A DNA stretch of 64,000 nt from Shewanella polaris (GTDB lineage Bacteria > Pseudomonadota > Gammaproteobacteria > Enterobacterales > Shewanellaceae), in NCBI RefSeq assembly GCF_006385555.1, contig NZ_CP041036.1, positions 248,001 to 312,000 on the forward strand, in the 5' to 3' direction. The position numbers were made by a program, and so were the translations under genes. The notes under the pieces were generated by a model. It worked only from the letters and a program-made list of their open reading frames with translations, made no database searches and had not been told where the DNA came from. Shown here piece after piece: positions 42,797 through 53,122 of the stretch. Numbering within the stretch: the first letter of the stretch is position 1; the number at the start of each line of letters is the position of its first letter.

Positions 42797-44386
42797 ATGG
42801 CAAAGAAAGGTTTTTTCTCTTGGTTTCGTAAAGATAAGCCCGTCCCTGAAGTTGAAGAACAACTCCATGATGTTGATGTCACCACAGAGCATGTAGCTGA
42901 AAATTCGCAAGCAGAGCAAGTTGCAGCCGAACAAGTCAATACTGACAAGCTAGCGGCTGAACAATTAGCGCAGACACAAGCAGAAGAAGTGGCTCGTCTA
43001 GATGCTGTTCGTATTGAACAAGAGCGTATTGATACAGAACGCGCGCAGCAAGCTCGTATTGATGCAGAAAAATTAGCTGCAGAAGTATTAGCCGTTAAAA
43101 AGCTGGCAGCAGAGCAGTTAGCAGCAGAACAGTTAGCAATAGAGCAACAAACTAAAATTGCTGAATTAGCACGCCTTGAAGCCGAACGTATCGCAGCCGA
43201 ACAAGCGGAGCAACAAAAGCAAGCTGCCCGCTTAGAGGCTGAACGATTAGAGCATGAACGTAAAGAACAAGCTCGTTTAGAAGCGGAGCGTATTGCTGCA
43301 GAGCAATTAGTACTAGACGCATTAGCTGCAGAAAAGCTGGTGTCAGAACAACTAGCCGCGCAGGAATTAGCTGCACAAGAATTAGCCAAGCAACAAACAC
43401 CAATAGAGTCTGTTGACTTAGAGTTGCAAGATGAACCTCAAGCTAAGCCACACAAAGAAGGCATGTTCACTCGGTTAAAGCGCGGTTTAATGCGTACCAG
43501 TGAAAATATTGGTTCAGGTTTTATTGGTTTATTCAGTGGTAAAAAAATTGATGATGAGTTATTTGAAGAACTCGAAGAACAATTATTGATTGCCGATGTG
43601 GGCGTAGAAACCACCACTAAACTGATTAAAAGCCTCACTGAACATGCATCACGTAAACAACTTAAGAATGCTGAAGCCTTGTATGACTTAATGCGTGAAG
43701 AAATGCAAAAAATGCTCGACCCCGTTGCTGTACCTTTGATTCCCGATAATGCAAATGGCCCATTTGTCATTTTAATGGTTGGTGTCAATGGTGTGGGTAA
43801 AACGACGACCATTGGTAAGCTGGCTAAACAGTATCAAAGCCAAGGGAAATCTGTCATGTTAGCCGCTGGAGATACGTTCCGCGCGGCAGCTGTAGAACAG
43901 TTACAAGTATGGGGCCAACGCAATAATATTCCAGTCGTCGCGCAGCATACTGGCGCAGACAGTGCTTCAGTTATATTCGATGCCTTGCAAGCGGCTAAAG
44001 CACGCAAGGTCGACGTATTAATTGCTGATACGGCGGGACGTTTACAAAACAAAAGCCACTTAATGGAAGAGTTGAAGAAAGTCGTGCGAGTGATGAAAAA
44101 GCTCGACCCAGATTCCCCCCATGAAGTCATGCTAACCTTAGATGCCAGCACGGGTCAGAATGCTATTAGCCAAGCTCAACTATTCCAAGAGGCTGTAGGT
44201 GTCACAGGTATTACCATTAGTAAGTTAGACGGTACCGCTAAAGGTGGAGTGATTTTTGCGATTGCCGACAAGTTTACTATTCCTATTCGTCATATCGGTG
44301 TTGGGGAGCAAATTGATGATTTGCGTACTTTTAACGCTAATGACTTTATTGAAGCATTATTTAGCCAGGATAAAACGGACCAATAA
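42797..44386 (+). CDS. ftsY: Signal recognition particle receptor FtsY
   Basis: A 529-residue SRP receptor GTPase that docks ribosome-SRP complexes at the membrane. The acidic A domain (about 1-215) is made of alanine/glutamate-rich, coiled-coil-like repeats (LAAEQLA, RLEAERI). The NG domain follows, with P-loop GVNGVGKTTTIGK, GDTFRAAAVEQL, DTAGR and ISKLDGTAKGG. The A domain is long and repetitive, which accounts for the large antisense open frames. It is followed by ftsE after three bases. Confidence 0.96.
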   Translation: MAKKGFFSWFRKDKPVPEVEEQLHDVDVTTEHVAENSQAEQVAAEQVNTDKLAAEQLAQTQAEEVARLDAVRIEQERIDTERAQQARIDAEKLAAEVLAVKKLAAEQLAAEQLAIEQQTKIAELARLEAERIAAEQAEQQKQAARLEAERLEHERKEQARLEAERIAAEQLVLDALAAEKLVSEQLAAQELAAQELAKQQTPIESVDLELQDEPQAKPHKEGMFTRLKRGLMRTSENIGSGFIGLFSGKKIDDELFEELEEQLLIADVGVETTTKLIKSLTEHASRKQLKNAEALYDLMREEMQKMLDPVAVPLIPDNANGPFVILMVGVNGVGKTTTIGKLAKQYQSQGKSVMLAAGDTFRAAAVEQLQVWGQRNNIPVVAQHTGADSASVIFDALQAAKARKVDVLIADTAGRLQNKSHLMEELKKVVRVMKKLDPDSPHEVMLTLDASTGQNAISQAQLFQEAVGVTGITISKLDGTAKGGVIFAIADKFTIPIRHIGVGEQIDDLRTFNANDFIEALFSQDKTDQ

Positions 44387-44389
44387 TTT

Positions 44390-45079
44390 ATGATCCAATT
44401 TGAGCAGGTCAGTAAAATCTATGCAGGAGGCCAAAAGGCCCTCATGGATGTCAATTTTCACCTCCGACAAGGTGAAATGGCCTTTTTAACCGGCCATTCT
44501 GGTGCGGGTAAAAGTACCTTGCTCAAACTCATTACTGTGATTGAACGTGCCACGGCAGGTAAGGTTTCCATTAATGGACATAACCTTGCCAACGTAGGCC
44601 GAAAACATGTGCCTTATTTGCGTCGCAATATTGGAGTGATCTTCCAAAACCACCATTTGCTGATGGATAAAACAGTATTCGACAATGTAGCCCTACCGTT
44701 AGTGATTGAAGGGTTCACCCATGGCGAAATTCGTAAACGGGTGGCGGGTGCGCTTGATATGGTGGGTTTATATGGCAAAGAGCGTCATTTGCCAATAATG
44801 CTATCTGGTGGAGAGCAACAGCGAGTCGGGATTGCCCGTGCCATTGTGAATAAACCACCGCTATTACTGGCTGATGAACCAACAGGTAACTTAGACCCTA
44901 AATTATCGATGGATATTTTACGTTTATTTGAAGCCTTTAATGACTCAGGTACCAGCGTGCTTATTGCCACCCATGATTTAGGCCTAATTGCACGAATGAA
45001 ATATCGCACTTTTACCCTTCGTCAAGGACGTATGCTCGGCAGCGAAAGCACTGCGCCTGCAGGGGAGAATATACGATGA
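44390..45079 (+). CDS. ftsE: Cell-division ATP-binding protein FtsE
   Basis: A 229-residue ABC ATPase. With FtsX it regulates septal peptidoglycan hydrolases through EnvC-type partners. Walker A is GHSGAGKSTLL, the signature LSGGEQQRVGIARA, Walker B LLLADEPTGNLD, and the switch histidine lies in ATHDLGL. Its stop overlaps the ftsX start (ATGA). The ftsY-ftsE-ftsX operon order is conserved. Confidence 0.96.
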   Translation: MIQFEQVSKIYAGGQKALMDVNFHLRQGEMAFLTGHSGAGKSTLLKLITVIERATAGKVSINGHNLANVGRKHVPYLRRNIGVIFQNHHLLMDKTVFDNVALPLVIEGFTHGEIRKRVAGALDMVGLYGKERHLPIMLSGGEQQRVGIARAIVNKPPLLLADEPTGNLDPKLSMDILRLFEAFNDSGTSVLIATHDLGLIARMKYRTFTLRQGRMLGSESTAPAGENIR

Positions 45080-46041
45080 GTAAAAAACCGAATATTACTC
45101 AAAGTAAATTACCGTTAAGTGGCCGCATTGTGATGTTTTTTATTCGTCATGTGCAGCAAGGCATGTCAAGTATGGGCGAACTTTGGCGTAGTCCCGTTTC
45201 ATCGGTCATGACCATGGCTGTTTTAGGGGTGAGTTTAAGTTTACCGGCTGCATTGCAGGTGCTTGTTAAAAATGCCGAAAATATTACTCAATCTTGGAAC
45301 AGTGCCGCTGAAATTTCATTATTTATTAATAAAGGTCGCAGTGAACAATCTATCCAAAGTTTATTGTCGCGTATTAAAACATTTCGTGAAGTTGAATCGG
45401 TCACTTACATCAGTCGCGATCAAGCATTAGAGGAGTTTCAGCGCTTATCTGGTTTTGGTGAGGCGCTGTCATACTTAGATGAGAACCCATTACCTGCAGT
45501 GGTTACCGTAACCCCTTCGGTTAAATATTCGAGTCCAACTGGTGCTCGTGAATTATTAGTAAAGTTAGAACGCGAACCCGAAGTCAACTTTGGCCGTTTA
45601 GATATTGAATGGTTAGAACGTCTGCAAGCATTACTTAAATTACTTGAAAAAACCGTACTCGCGATTGCTGCTTTGCTAGTTCTAGCTGTGGTGTTAGTCA
45701 TTGGCAATACTATTCGCTTAGCGATTATGAACCGCCGAACAGAAATTGAAGTCATGAAGTTGGTCGGTGCGACAGAAGCATTTATTCAGCGGCCGTTTTT
45801 GTACACCGGGATTTGGTACGGTGTCATTGGCGGTATTTTGGCTTGGCTTATTATTAATATCTTAGTCTGGTATCTCGACAGTGCCTTAGCTGAGTTGTTG
45901 GGGTTATACGGCAGTGAATTGACCATAAAGGGTTTATCATTTTCGGAGCTGATTAAATTAGTAATGCTGGCATCATTTTTAGGTTGGTTTGGCTCATATT
46001 TATCTGTGCGCCAGCACTTGCGTAACATTGAACCGTCATAA
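45076..46041 (+). CDS. ftsX: Cell-division protein FtsX
   Basis: A 321-residue membrane partner of FtsE. It has a cytoplasmic N-terminus, a first helix near 45-65, a periplasmic loop (about 70-190) that recruits hydrolase activators, and three further helices. The segment IRLAIMNRRTEIEVMKLVGAT is the family hallmark. Start codon overlap with ftsE indicates coupling. Confidence 0.95.
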   Translation: MSKKPNITQSKLPLSGRIVMFFIRHVQQGMSSMGELWRSPVSSVMTMAVLGVSLSLPAALQVLVKNAENITQSWNSAAEISLFINKGRSEQSIQSLLSRIKTFREVESVTYISRDQALEEFQRLSGFGEALSYLDENPLPAVVTVTPSVKYSSPTGARELLVKLEREPEVNFGRLDIEWLERLQALLKLLEKTVLAIAALLVLAVVLVIGNTIRLAIMNRRTEIEVMKLVGATEAFIQRPFLYTGIWYGVIGGILAWLIINILVWYLDSALAELLGLYGSELTIKGLSFSELIKLVMLASFLGWFGSYLSVRQHLRNIEPS

Positions 46042-46138
46042 TTGCAGGTGTATAATTAACGGGTCATACAAAATGAACGTTTGTTCACTTGCTTTGTTGT
46101 TTGTATGCGGTAAAAATGTTAGTTAAATAGAACCTTAT

Positions 46139-46167
46139 TTGACATATGATGTCATATAGTTGATAGT
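46139..46167 (+). promoter_or_regulatory. Candidate rpoH promoter with inverted repeat
   Basis: TTGACA (46139-46144) and GATAGT (46162-46167) are separated by 17 bases. The dyad TGACAT-ATG-ATGTCA (46140-46154) overlaps the -35, so a regulator could compete with polymerase here. The -10 matches the consensus in only four positions. Confidence 0.5.
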
Positions 46168-46271
46168 TCTTCAGCTAATTCAAGTGAACCTTGTAGTGTT
46201 GTGAACCTAACAAGGTTACTTATCGTACTGAGTTAACTGAAATAATTTTTTTGAATGTAGTAGGAGAGCGA

Positions 46272-47129
46272 ATGACTTATCAAACGCAATCAATGGCTCT
46301 AGCTGTTCCGCATAATGCAAGCAGTTTAGAAGCGTATATCCAGTCAGTGACCAGCATCAATATGTTGGACGCCGATACTGAGTATGACATCGCCAAGCGT
46401 TTACAAGAAAATGGTGATCTACAAGCTGCAAAGCAATTAATTATGTCGCATCTTCGTTTTGTTGTACATGTGGCGAAAGGTTATTCTGGATACGGTTTAC
46501 CGCAGGCAGATCTTATTCAAGAAGGTAACATTGGTTTGATGAAAGCGGTTAAACGCTTTGATCCTAATGTCGGTGTTCGTCTTGTGTCTTTTGCAGTGCA
46601 TTGGATTAAGGCAGAAATTCATGAATACGTGTTGAAAAACTGGCGTATCGTGAAAGTGGCTACCACCAAAGCACAGCGTAAATTATTTTTTAATATCCGT
46701 AAGTCTAAAAAGCGTTTAGGTTGGTTCAGCGACGCTGAAGTGACCATGGTGGCTGAAAACCTAGGGGTATCGAAAGCAGATGTAACCGAAATGGAATCTC
46801 GAATGGCAGCCCAAGATCCTGCTTTCGATTTAACCAATGACAGCGACGATGATCACCATGATTTTGCCCCAGCATTATATTTAGAAGATCATTCTTCTGA
46901 TGTGGCAGATCAAGTTGAACACGCCGATTGGGAAGCCGATTCTCAAACACGTTTATTATCAGCAATCAAAACGTTAGACGAACGTAGCCAGCATATATTA
47001 CGTGCGCGTTGGTTAGATGATACTAAAGTGACTTTGCAGGAGCTCGCATCGACTTATGAAGTCTCTGCTGAGCGAATTAGACAGCTAGAAAAGAATGCCA
47101 TGAACAAGCTTAAATCTTGTATGGAGTAA
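46272..47129 (+). CDS. rpoH: RNA polymerase heat-shock sigma factor RpoH
   Basis: A 285-residue sigma-32 factor that directs heat-shock transcription. Region 2 ([38 protein letters not shown]), the RpoH box ([15 protein letters not shown]) and region 4 ([26 protein letters not shown]) are intact. ATG at 46272 follows AGGAGAG and is preferred to TTG at 46251. The gene follows ftsYEX, as in E. coli, and has its own leader and candidate promoter. Confidence 0.97.
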   Translation: MTYQTQSMALAVPHNASSLEAYIQSVTSINMLDADTEYDIAKRLQENGDLQAAKQLIMSHLRFVVHVAKGYSGYGLPQADLIQEGNIGLMKAVKRFDPNVGVRLVSFAVHWIKAEIHEYVLKNWRIVKVATTKAQRKLFFNIRKSKKRLGWFSDAEVTMVAENLGVSKADVTEMESRMAAQDPAFDLTNDSDDDHHDFAPALYLEDHSSDVADQVEHADWEADSQTRLLSAIKTLDERSQHILRARWLDDTKVTLQELASTYEVSAERIRQLEKNAMNKLKSCME

Positions 47130-47158
47130 CACTCTAGCGTATTCGATTTAGAGAGATT

Positions 47159-47183
47159 AAAACCTGCTACGGCAGGTTTTTTT
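47159..47183 (+). terminator. Rho-independent terminator after rpoH
   Basis: Arms AACCTGC and GCAGGTT around TACG, followed by a T-run, 30 bases after the stop. Confidence 0.92.
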
Positions 47184-47284
47184 ATAACTAATATTCGAGA
47201 TAAATCCAATCTAAACTGCTTCATTATAATCCAACTCAAACTAGCCTAAATCGTAGAAGATAATAACCCAATTTATTGTACTGT

Positions 47285-48757
47285 TTATGAGGTACTTATT
47301 TGGGCTTGAATCGATGCAATAATGCTTTTTCTTGGGACTTTTAAGCCACTATAGGCAACATTTTTTGGCCAAGTAAAAAACTGTCTTGGTCGTTTAAAGC
47401 GTGCCAGAGTCGATTCTACCAACTTACATAGCTGACCATTAATTTTTTCAATATCCAAAGTTTCAGTAGAATTTACACCATAATCAATAATAGCAGCGGG
47501 TAAGTAACCAAATATAGGATCGGCTACTGCAAACACAATGGCTTGGGTGACATTAGGGTGGGTTAGTAAAACGGCTTCAAGTTGTTCAGGGTGAATGTTT
47601 TCACCGCCACAAATAAACATGTTATCCATGCGGCCTAAAATACTGAGCTGGCCATCTGTATCTAACTTTCCTTTATCATTCGTGCAAAACCACCCATGTT
47701 CATCTAACGGTAATGTTAATCCTTGCTCGGTTAAATAACCTAAAAATAAGCAATCTCCTTTTACCCAAATAGCACCTTCTTTCAAGGTCAGTTGTCTTGA
47801 AGGTAAAGGTTTACCATGATGGCCTGATAAATTGGCCTTTGCTGTGGTAATTTGCGAGCTCATTTCTGTCATACCATAGCTGGTAAAAGCATTAATATGT
47901 TGGCGTTGTAATGTCTCAATAAGTGCCGGTTCTATCACTCCGCCACCGAGTAATAACGCGCTTATATTGGCTAAGGCAGCTGGGTACTGTTGCAGTATCT
48001 GTATTGCTTGGGTTGGCACTAATGATACGTGGGTAATGTGACTGTTAGTGAGCTGCTCTGCCAAAGATTGTTGCGGATTTCGCAGTACAATACATGCACC
48101 CGCGAGTGTACAACGATGAATAATGGCTAGACCACCAATATGAAACAGTGGCAATGATAATAGCCAAGCGTCAGATGCTGCTAAAGCAATAAAGGTTGCA
48201 GATCCTTTGGCACTGTTCACATGGTTCATTAAACAATGTACCGCAGCTTTAGGCGTGCCACTTGAACCAGAAGTGAGAATAATATTTGAAGCTTGATAGG
48301 GTGATATCTCAACACTATGGCTACTTGGTTGAGGCACATTTTTAGCTAGATCAATATCTAGCCAATTTACATGGTCAATTGTCGCTTTGCGCTTTGGTGT
48401 ATCGGTCCAGAGCCATTGTAGTGAAAATCGTTCGATAAGCTGATTAATCTGTAAATCGGCAAATCGCGGTGATAAAGGTAAAAATATCCAGCCTGCATCT
48501 ATGCATGCCCAATAAAGGCAAATCATTTCAATATTATTGTGTGATACACACGCGACAATATCACCCTGTTTAACGCCTTGAGCTTGCAATTGTTGTACTA
48601 GATGATGGACTAAACCACTTAGGCGGGCGTAATTTATTTGAGTACAGTTAACAGGGCGTTTTAGCGAACTGACACCCGTTGTGGTGTCGTTGGTGGCGAC
48701 TTGAATCGCAATCGCATCTGGATAAGTTATCGCAGCTTGATGCAAAGGAGACATCAT
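47285..48757 (-). CDS. menE: o-Succinylbenzoate-CoA ligase MenE
   Basis: A 490-residue acyl-CoA synthetase that activates o-succinylbenzoate in menaquinone synthesis. The AMP-binding P-loop is LTSGSSGTPKAAVH, then SYGMTEMSS and GRMDNMFICGGENIHPEQLE. It is the last gene of menD-menH-menC-menE; its ATG overlaps the menC stop (ATGA). Confidence 0.92.
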   Translation of the reverse strand: MMSPLHQAAITYPDAIAIQVATNDTTTGVSSLKRPVNCTQINYARLSGLVHHLVQQLQAQGVKQGDIVACVSHNNIEMICLYWACIDAGWIFLPLSPRFADLQINQLIERFSLQWLWTDTPKRKATIDHVNWLDIDLAKNVPQPSSHSVEISPYQASNIILTSGSSGTPKAAVHCLMNHVNSAKGSATFIALAASDAWLLSLPLFHIGGLAIIHRCTLAGACIVLRNPQQSLAEQLTNSHITHVSLVPTQAIQILQQYPAALANISALLLGGGVIEPALIETLQRQHINAFTSYGMTEMSSQITTAKANLSGHHGKPLPSRQLTLKEGAIWVKGDCLFLGYLTEQGLTLPLDEHGWFCTNDKGKLDTDGQLSILGRMDNMFICGGENIHPEQLEAVLLTHPNVTQAIVFAVADPIFGYLPAAIIDYGVNSTETLDIEKINGQLCKLVESTLARFKRPRQFFTWPKNVAYSGLKVPRKSIIASIQAQISTS

Positions 48758-49854
48758 TGTTCATCTACCTTGTTTGAATCACGTATTTGACCGATATGGA
48801 CCAGTTGACGTAATGCTTTATGGTTTAATTGCGGCGTTAATCCGCAGCTTGCTGACAGCAATGATTGACTAAAGGCGCTTAAGGTATCAAGGCCTGGTGA
48901 TTCATCTGGAGTTAATGCTTGGCTAACTAAGCGTAAGTCGTTTATGCCCATATCAGCTTCTAAGCTTGAGCTTAATATACAGCGGACACCTTCAAGATGA
49001 GCCTGGTTAATCATATGTTGTAATTTTTCTAGCGAACCCAATAACATTGGCTTGATGATTAATGCCCCTAATCCGGGTTGCAGTAAGGCTAAGCTAAGAT
49101 CAAATTTTGGTGAGTTTAAGGATTCATCTAAGGCGAACTTAATCCCTAGTTGGCGAAATATTTGGGGGTTATCGCTAGGGTTAATACAAGGCTCTTCAAT
49201 GTATTCAATTTTGTTTTTTGGTAAACAGGCTAAAAAGTCGATGGCCTGCTCAAGACTAAAACCACGATTGGCATCTAAACGTAATGTGACGTGTGGAGAG
49301 ATAGCTAGTACCTGATAAATAAATTGGATCTCGCTTGCTATGCTGGTCTGTGCCACTTTTATTTTAACGCTGTTGATGCTGCTCTGTGTCAGTAGTTTTT
49401 GGTTGACGACTTGTGTTGACATACCATCGTAAAGCAACGGCACCACAGCAGATTGAATCCGCGGATTTTCAATCCGAACTGGCAATGTTTGGGTCAATTT
49501 TGCATCTAATAAGCTTAAGGAAAATGCTAGCGAGGGTAACTGCGTTTGTTTCGCAATGTCATTTAATATCGCCAAGGGTTGATCGATAAAAGAGGCTAAT
49601 AATTGTTGCAGTTGTGATTGCACCTCATCAAGGGATTCTTGGCTAAACCCGGTTATTGCTTGGTTATCAATATCTAAGCCTGACAGTGGCGCGATTTCAG
49701 CCCAAGCTGTTTGATGGTTATTGAGTTGGATGTAGAGCACTAAACCTTTTCGAGAATCAATCCGTTGTATCCCCACAGGTAAGCTAGGATTGAGATCAAT
49801 GTGATATTGATAAATCGTACAACTTGTTATTGTTAACTCGTCTGAAGGTGGCAT
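48754..49854 (-). CDS. menC: o-Succinylbenzoate synthase MenC
   Basis: A 366-residue enolase-superfamily dehydratase that converts SHCHC to o-succinylbenzoate. Acid-base lysines lie in VKIKVA and in LIIKPML. Metal ligands lie in LRLDANRG, YIEEP and FALDES. ATG at 49854 with GGAG upstream is preferred to 49890, which would run into menH. The protein has a polar N-terminal extension compared with E. coli MenC. Confidence 0.93.
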   Translation of the reverse strand: MPPSDELTITSCTIYQYHIDLNPSLPVGIQRIDSRKGLVLYIQLNNHQTAWAEIAPLSGLDIDNQAITGFSQESLDEVQSQLQQLLASFIDQPLAILNDIAKQTQLPSLAFSLSLLDAKLTQTLPVRIENPRIQSAVVPLLYDGMSTQVVNQKLLTQSSINSVKIKVAQTSIASEIQFIYQVLAISPHVTLRLDANRGFSLEQAIDFLACLPKNKIEYIEEPCINPSDNPQIFRQLGIKFALDESLNSPKFDLSLALLQPGLGALIIKPMLLGSLEKLQHMINQAHLEGVRCILSSSLEADMGINDLRLVSQALTPDESPGLDTLSAFSQSLLSASCGLTPQLNHKALRQLVHIGQIRDSNKVDEQ

Positions 49855-49856
49855 CG

Positions 49857-50675
49857 TTACTCCTTTAGAGTCGCTATTGGATCTAAGCACAATAATGTCA
49901 GTAAGGTGTCGGTAAATAATTGCGGATGTAAGCTATGAATATTGTGTCCAGCAGCATGCAATGGGTGTAACTGTAAGTTTGCTGAACTAGAACTAGTATC
50001 GGCGAGTGTCGCCTGCCAATCAGTCGCGACTTGGGCGAATTTTTTATCATCAACACCATAAATAAAGTGACATGGACAGCTCAGCTTTTCCAGCACATTG
50101 CGACAATCTTGTTGCAAGCTCAGTGAGGTTGTTAGGTAACAATTTGCTAAACGAAGTGGATCATTTATTTGACGTAAAGTAATAAGTTGCTGTTTTTGAT
50201 GTTCAGTTAAGTCTCTGAAAACTGCCTGCTGATACCAAAGGCCGAGAAAGTCTGTTAGTGGTAAATGTTGGAGTTTGTTAGCCCAAAGATTATCGCTTTG
50301 GGCTCGAGCTGCTATCTGCTTGGCATCTTGCAAGCCTGGATGAGCTGATTCTAGTGTGATGCTCAGTAGCGAGTCTGCAAAGTCATTTGCTATATGCAGC
50401 GCTATACGACCGCCTAGTGAGTAGCCCAATAAATGGAATTGTTGATAGCCCATGTGGTGCATTTTATTAACTATTAGCTCAGCTGCTTGGTGCAAACCAG
50501 GCGAGTCGAGGGTGTCAACATTGCCACCATGACCAGGTAAATCAATACAAATACAATGAAAGTATTGGCTTAACTGTGGCATCAAAATAGACCAGTCGTC
50601 TTTGCTGCCTAGAAAACCATGCAACATCAACAATGCCGGTAATTGTGGTTGGCCAAAACGACGAATTTTCACCAT
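49857..50675 (-). CDS. menH: SHCHC synthase MenH
   Basis: A 272-residue alpha/beta hydrolase-fold lyase that eliminates pyruvate to form 2-succinyl-6-hydroxy-2,4-cyclohexadiene-1-carboxylate. The oxyanion region is LHGFLGSKDDW, the catalytic serine GYSLGGRIALH and the histidine AAGHNIHSLHP. ATG at 50675 overlaps the menD stop (TAATG), which suits coupling better than the GTG at 50693. Confidence 0.92.
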   Translation of the reverse strand: MVKIRRFGQPQLPALLMLHGFLGSKDDWSILMPQLSQYFHCICIDLPGHGGNVDTLDSPGLHQAAELIVNKMHHMGYQQFHLLGYSLGGRIALHIANDFADSLLSITLESAHPGLQDAKQIAARAQSDNLWANKLQHLPLTDFLGLWYQQAVFRDLTEHQKQQLITLRQINDPLRLANCYLTTSLSLQQDCRNVLEKLSCPCHFIYGVDDKKFAQVATDWQATLADTSSSSANLQLHPLHAAGHNIHSLHPQLFTDTLLTLLCLDPIATLKE

Positions 50676-52414
50676 TAGTGCTGTTTCACCCACTGGTTAA
50701 TTTGAGCTATTTGATCGCTTGCTTGTGTCGGGCTGACATTGACCTCAATCACTGAGGCATAATTAAATTCAAAAGCTTCCTGATAAGCTTCATTAAACGA
50801 TTCAATGTCATCGACTTGGCGATAGGCTAAACCAAACATGGCGGCACCATAACCAAATTCTAAACCGTGGCTTAAGCGATAAAAGTCGCTACGAAGTTCT
50901 TCATTCGGTACTGGCAATAAATTAAATATGTTACCGCCGTCATTGTTGAGAATAACCAGCACAAATGGCTGGGTCATTTGTTTTAACAGTGCCAATGAAT
51001 TGAAATCATGTAAACAGGATATGTCACCAATAACAAGAGTGGTGGGTGCTTTTTTGCCTGCCGCAACACCACATGCCGTTGCAATTAAACCGTCGATACC
51101 TGATGCACCCCTATTGGTATAAATTGCCGGAGTATTGGTGGCAATTGGCGCATACATATCATAAAGCCGAATAGGTAAACTATTACCAATAAACAGTATG
51201 TTGTTATCTGTTTGAGCCAAAGCAATAGTGCGCACGACTTGAGCTTCACCGAAAGTGGTGTGGTCGATTTGTTGTTTAAACAGCGACTCCAGTGATTCAT
51301 TTATTGGTAATAATTGCAGTGCCCAGTTGGCTTGTGATGAGCGCGACCAAGGTAATTGGCAAACTGCCTGCACACTGGCTTGAAATAATGATTTAGGTTG
51401 GTGGCTCTGATCTAAGCGATCGCCATGCTTAACCACTTGCCAGTAGCTATGCCAAGATTGTTGGGCCAAAAATTGAATTAAACGTTTGGAAATAAAACGC
51501 CCACCAAACACTAACACCCGTTCGGCTTGTTCAAGCTGTTTGTTGGCTTTAGGGTTTAACAGTAGCTGGTCTACGTGGCCGATGACACCAGGATGCTGGC
51601 GTAACTGCGACTGCGCGTCGACTAATACTGGCCAGCCTAGTTTTTGGGCTAATGTGATAATTTGCTGAGGATTATCTTCAGGGGCTAAGGTGCCAACTAC
51701 TATCACGCCTTTACCATGAACAAAACGCATTAAAGCGTCTGTAGTCGGTAACTCGGCTCTATTAAGGCCCGCATAATGAGTCAATGGTTTAGTATTTTCA
51801 AACCACTGATTCAACGGTGCAAGATAGGTTGCTGTGGTAACGCTAGCCGTTTTTTTAACATGGGCTAATGTCATCAATTCTGTTGGATATAACGGCTCAC
51901 GGTACATACAGTTTATGTGTACTGGCTGATGTTGATTGGCTACCGCATGATCGATGGTACTTAATAATGCATTGGCGGGATAACCGAGATCTGGCGTTGG
52001 TAAGTTAATTTGCTTAGCATATTGAGCAAAAATGGCTGGCTGAATTATCGCTTGATTAGCACCACAATCAATCAGTTCTGGCGGTCTATCGCCAGATAAA
52101 ACAATCAAGGGCACATGAGTTAACCACGCTTCGACAATAGCCGGATACAGATTTGCTACCGCGGTGCCTGACGTTGTAATAATGGCCACTGGCGCATTGC
52201 TGGCTTTTGCCAATCCAAGGGCCATAAACCCTAAACCACGTTCGTCAAAATGAATATGACGTGTGAGTTGGGTTTGGCTAGCCGCTGCCAGTGTTAACGG
52301 AGTAGAGCGAGAACCTGGCGCCATGCATACATGCTTAACGCCTAAGCGTGCAAGTTCTTCGAGGATCAATTGACCCCATAACAAATTCATATCGGCGCTG
52401 GTCTGTTGTTGCAT
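50675..52414 (-). CDS. menD: SEPHCHC synthase MenD
   Basis: A 579-residue thiamine-diphosphate enzyme that joins isochorismate and 2-oxoglutarate. The N-terminal motif [17 protein letters not shown] and the TPP/Mg site [12 protein letters not shown] with NNDGGNIF are typical. It is the first gene of menDHCE. The isochorismate synthase (menF) and menB/menA genes are not in the window, so the pathway is completed elsewhere. Menaquinone made here serves CymA-dependent anaerobic respiration. Confidence 0.95.
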   Translation of the reverse strand: MQQQTSADMNLLWGQLILEELARLGVKHVCMAPGSRSTPLTLAAASQTQLTRHIHFDERGLGFMALGLAKASNAPVAIITTSGTAVANLYPAIVEAWLTHVPLIVLSGDRPPELIDCGANQAIIQPAIFAQYAKQINLPTPDLGYPANALLSTIDHAVANQHQPVHINCMYREPLYPTELMTLAHVKKTASVTTATYLAPLNQWFENTKPLTHYAGLNRAELPTTDALMRFVHGKGVIVVGTLAPEDNPQQIITLAQKLGWPVLVDAQSQLRQHPGVIGHVDQLLLNPKANKQLEQAERVLVFGGRFISKRLIQFLAQQSWHSYWQVVKHGDRLDQSHQPKSLFQASVQAVCQLPWSRSSQANWALQLLPINESLESLFKQQIDHTTFGEAQVVRTIALAQTDNNILFIGNSLPIRLYDMYAPIATNTPAIYTNRGASGIDGLIATACGVAAGKKAPTTLVIGDISCLHDFNSLALLKQMTQPFVLVILNNDGGNIFNLLPVPNEELRSDFYRLSHGLEFGYGAAMFGLAYRQVDDIESFNEAYQEAFEFNYASVIEVNVSPTQASDQIAQINQWVKQH

Positions 52415-52520
52415 AATGGCTCATACCTATATAAATAACGAATATTAGTGTAACGCCAAGTTAGCGTTATATCTAAGATTTAGCGCAGATTTTTATTGTA
52501 AAGCTGCAAATAAACGGTGG

Positions 52521-52994
52521 TTATGGTTGATTGTTAATCCACTCACTTAATACGACATGGGTTTTAATTTTGATGATGTCAGCTTGAGCATCAATATACT
52601 CTCGTATTTCATGCAGTCGCTGCATTGAATTGGCATGCACATAAACCAATAAATCCATGTCACCAGTAATGCCTTGGCAGGTAATGATTTCTGGTATTGT
52701 GGTAAAAATATGAATAACTTCAGCGCACCGAGCACAACGATGTTGAATTTCAAAATAGGCAGATACGCTTTGTTTTTGCGATTCGCTCAGTAATACCTGA
52801 TAACCGCGGATAATGCCTGTTTGTTCGAGTTTTTTAATCCGTTCGGTGACTGCACTGCGTGATAAATTTACTTGTTGGGCAATAAACGAAATACTCTGTC
52901 GAGCATTTAGGCGTAATTCGCTTATAATCGCTTTATCAAATTTATCCAATGAATCATTTCCTGTTATTTGAGTACTAACACTACGCGCAGTCAT
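52521..52994 (-). CDS. Lrp/AsnC-family regulator
   Basis: A 157-residue regulator with an N-terminal helix-turn-helix (about 18-65, LDKFDKAIISELRLNARQSI then LSRSAVTERIKKLEQTGII) and a C-terminal ligand-binding RAM domain (about 80-150). A CARC pair is present. ATG at 52994 is used; the frame is open to 53144 but would overlap the divergent gene. The divergent exporter is its likely target, as for amino-acid exporters controlled by Lrp-type sensors. The ligand is unknown. Confidence 0.9.
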   Translation of the reverse strand: MTARSVSTQITGNDSLDKFDKAIISELRLNARQSISFIAQQVNLSRSAVTERIKKLEQTGIIRGYQVLLSESQKQSVSAYFEIQHRCARCAEVIHIFTTIPEIITCQGITGDMDLLVYVHANSMQRLHEIREYIDAQADIIKIKTHVVLSEWINNQP

Positions 52995-53122
52995 TTTGTC
53001 GGTAATTTGCTTTCTTTCCGTCAATTTGTCGGTTTTGCAAAGCAAGTTGCACGAATTAACCCGCAGAATGTTTGCTTGTTTAGCTTTATAATATCGCAAT
53101 ATATCACAGTAAGAATAAGATA

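Noticed and set aside
42709..43389. 226-residue Ser/Cys/Ala-rich open frame on the minus strand
   Set aside because: It is the antisense of the repetitive Ala/Glu codons of the FtsY A domain; the composition is an artefact of GCA/GCT repeats read backwards.
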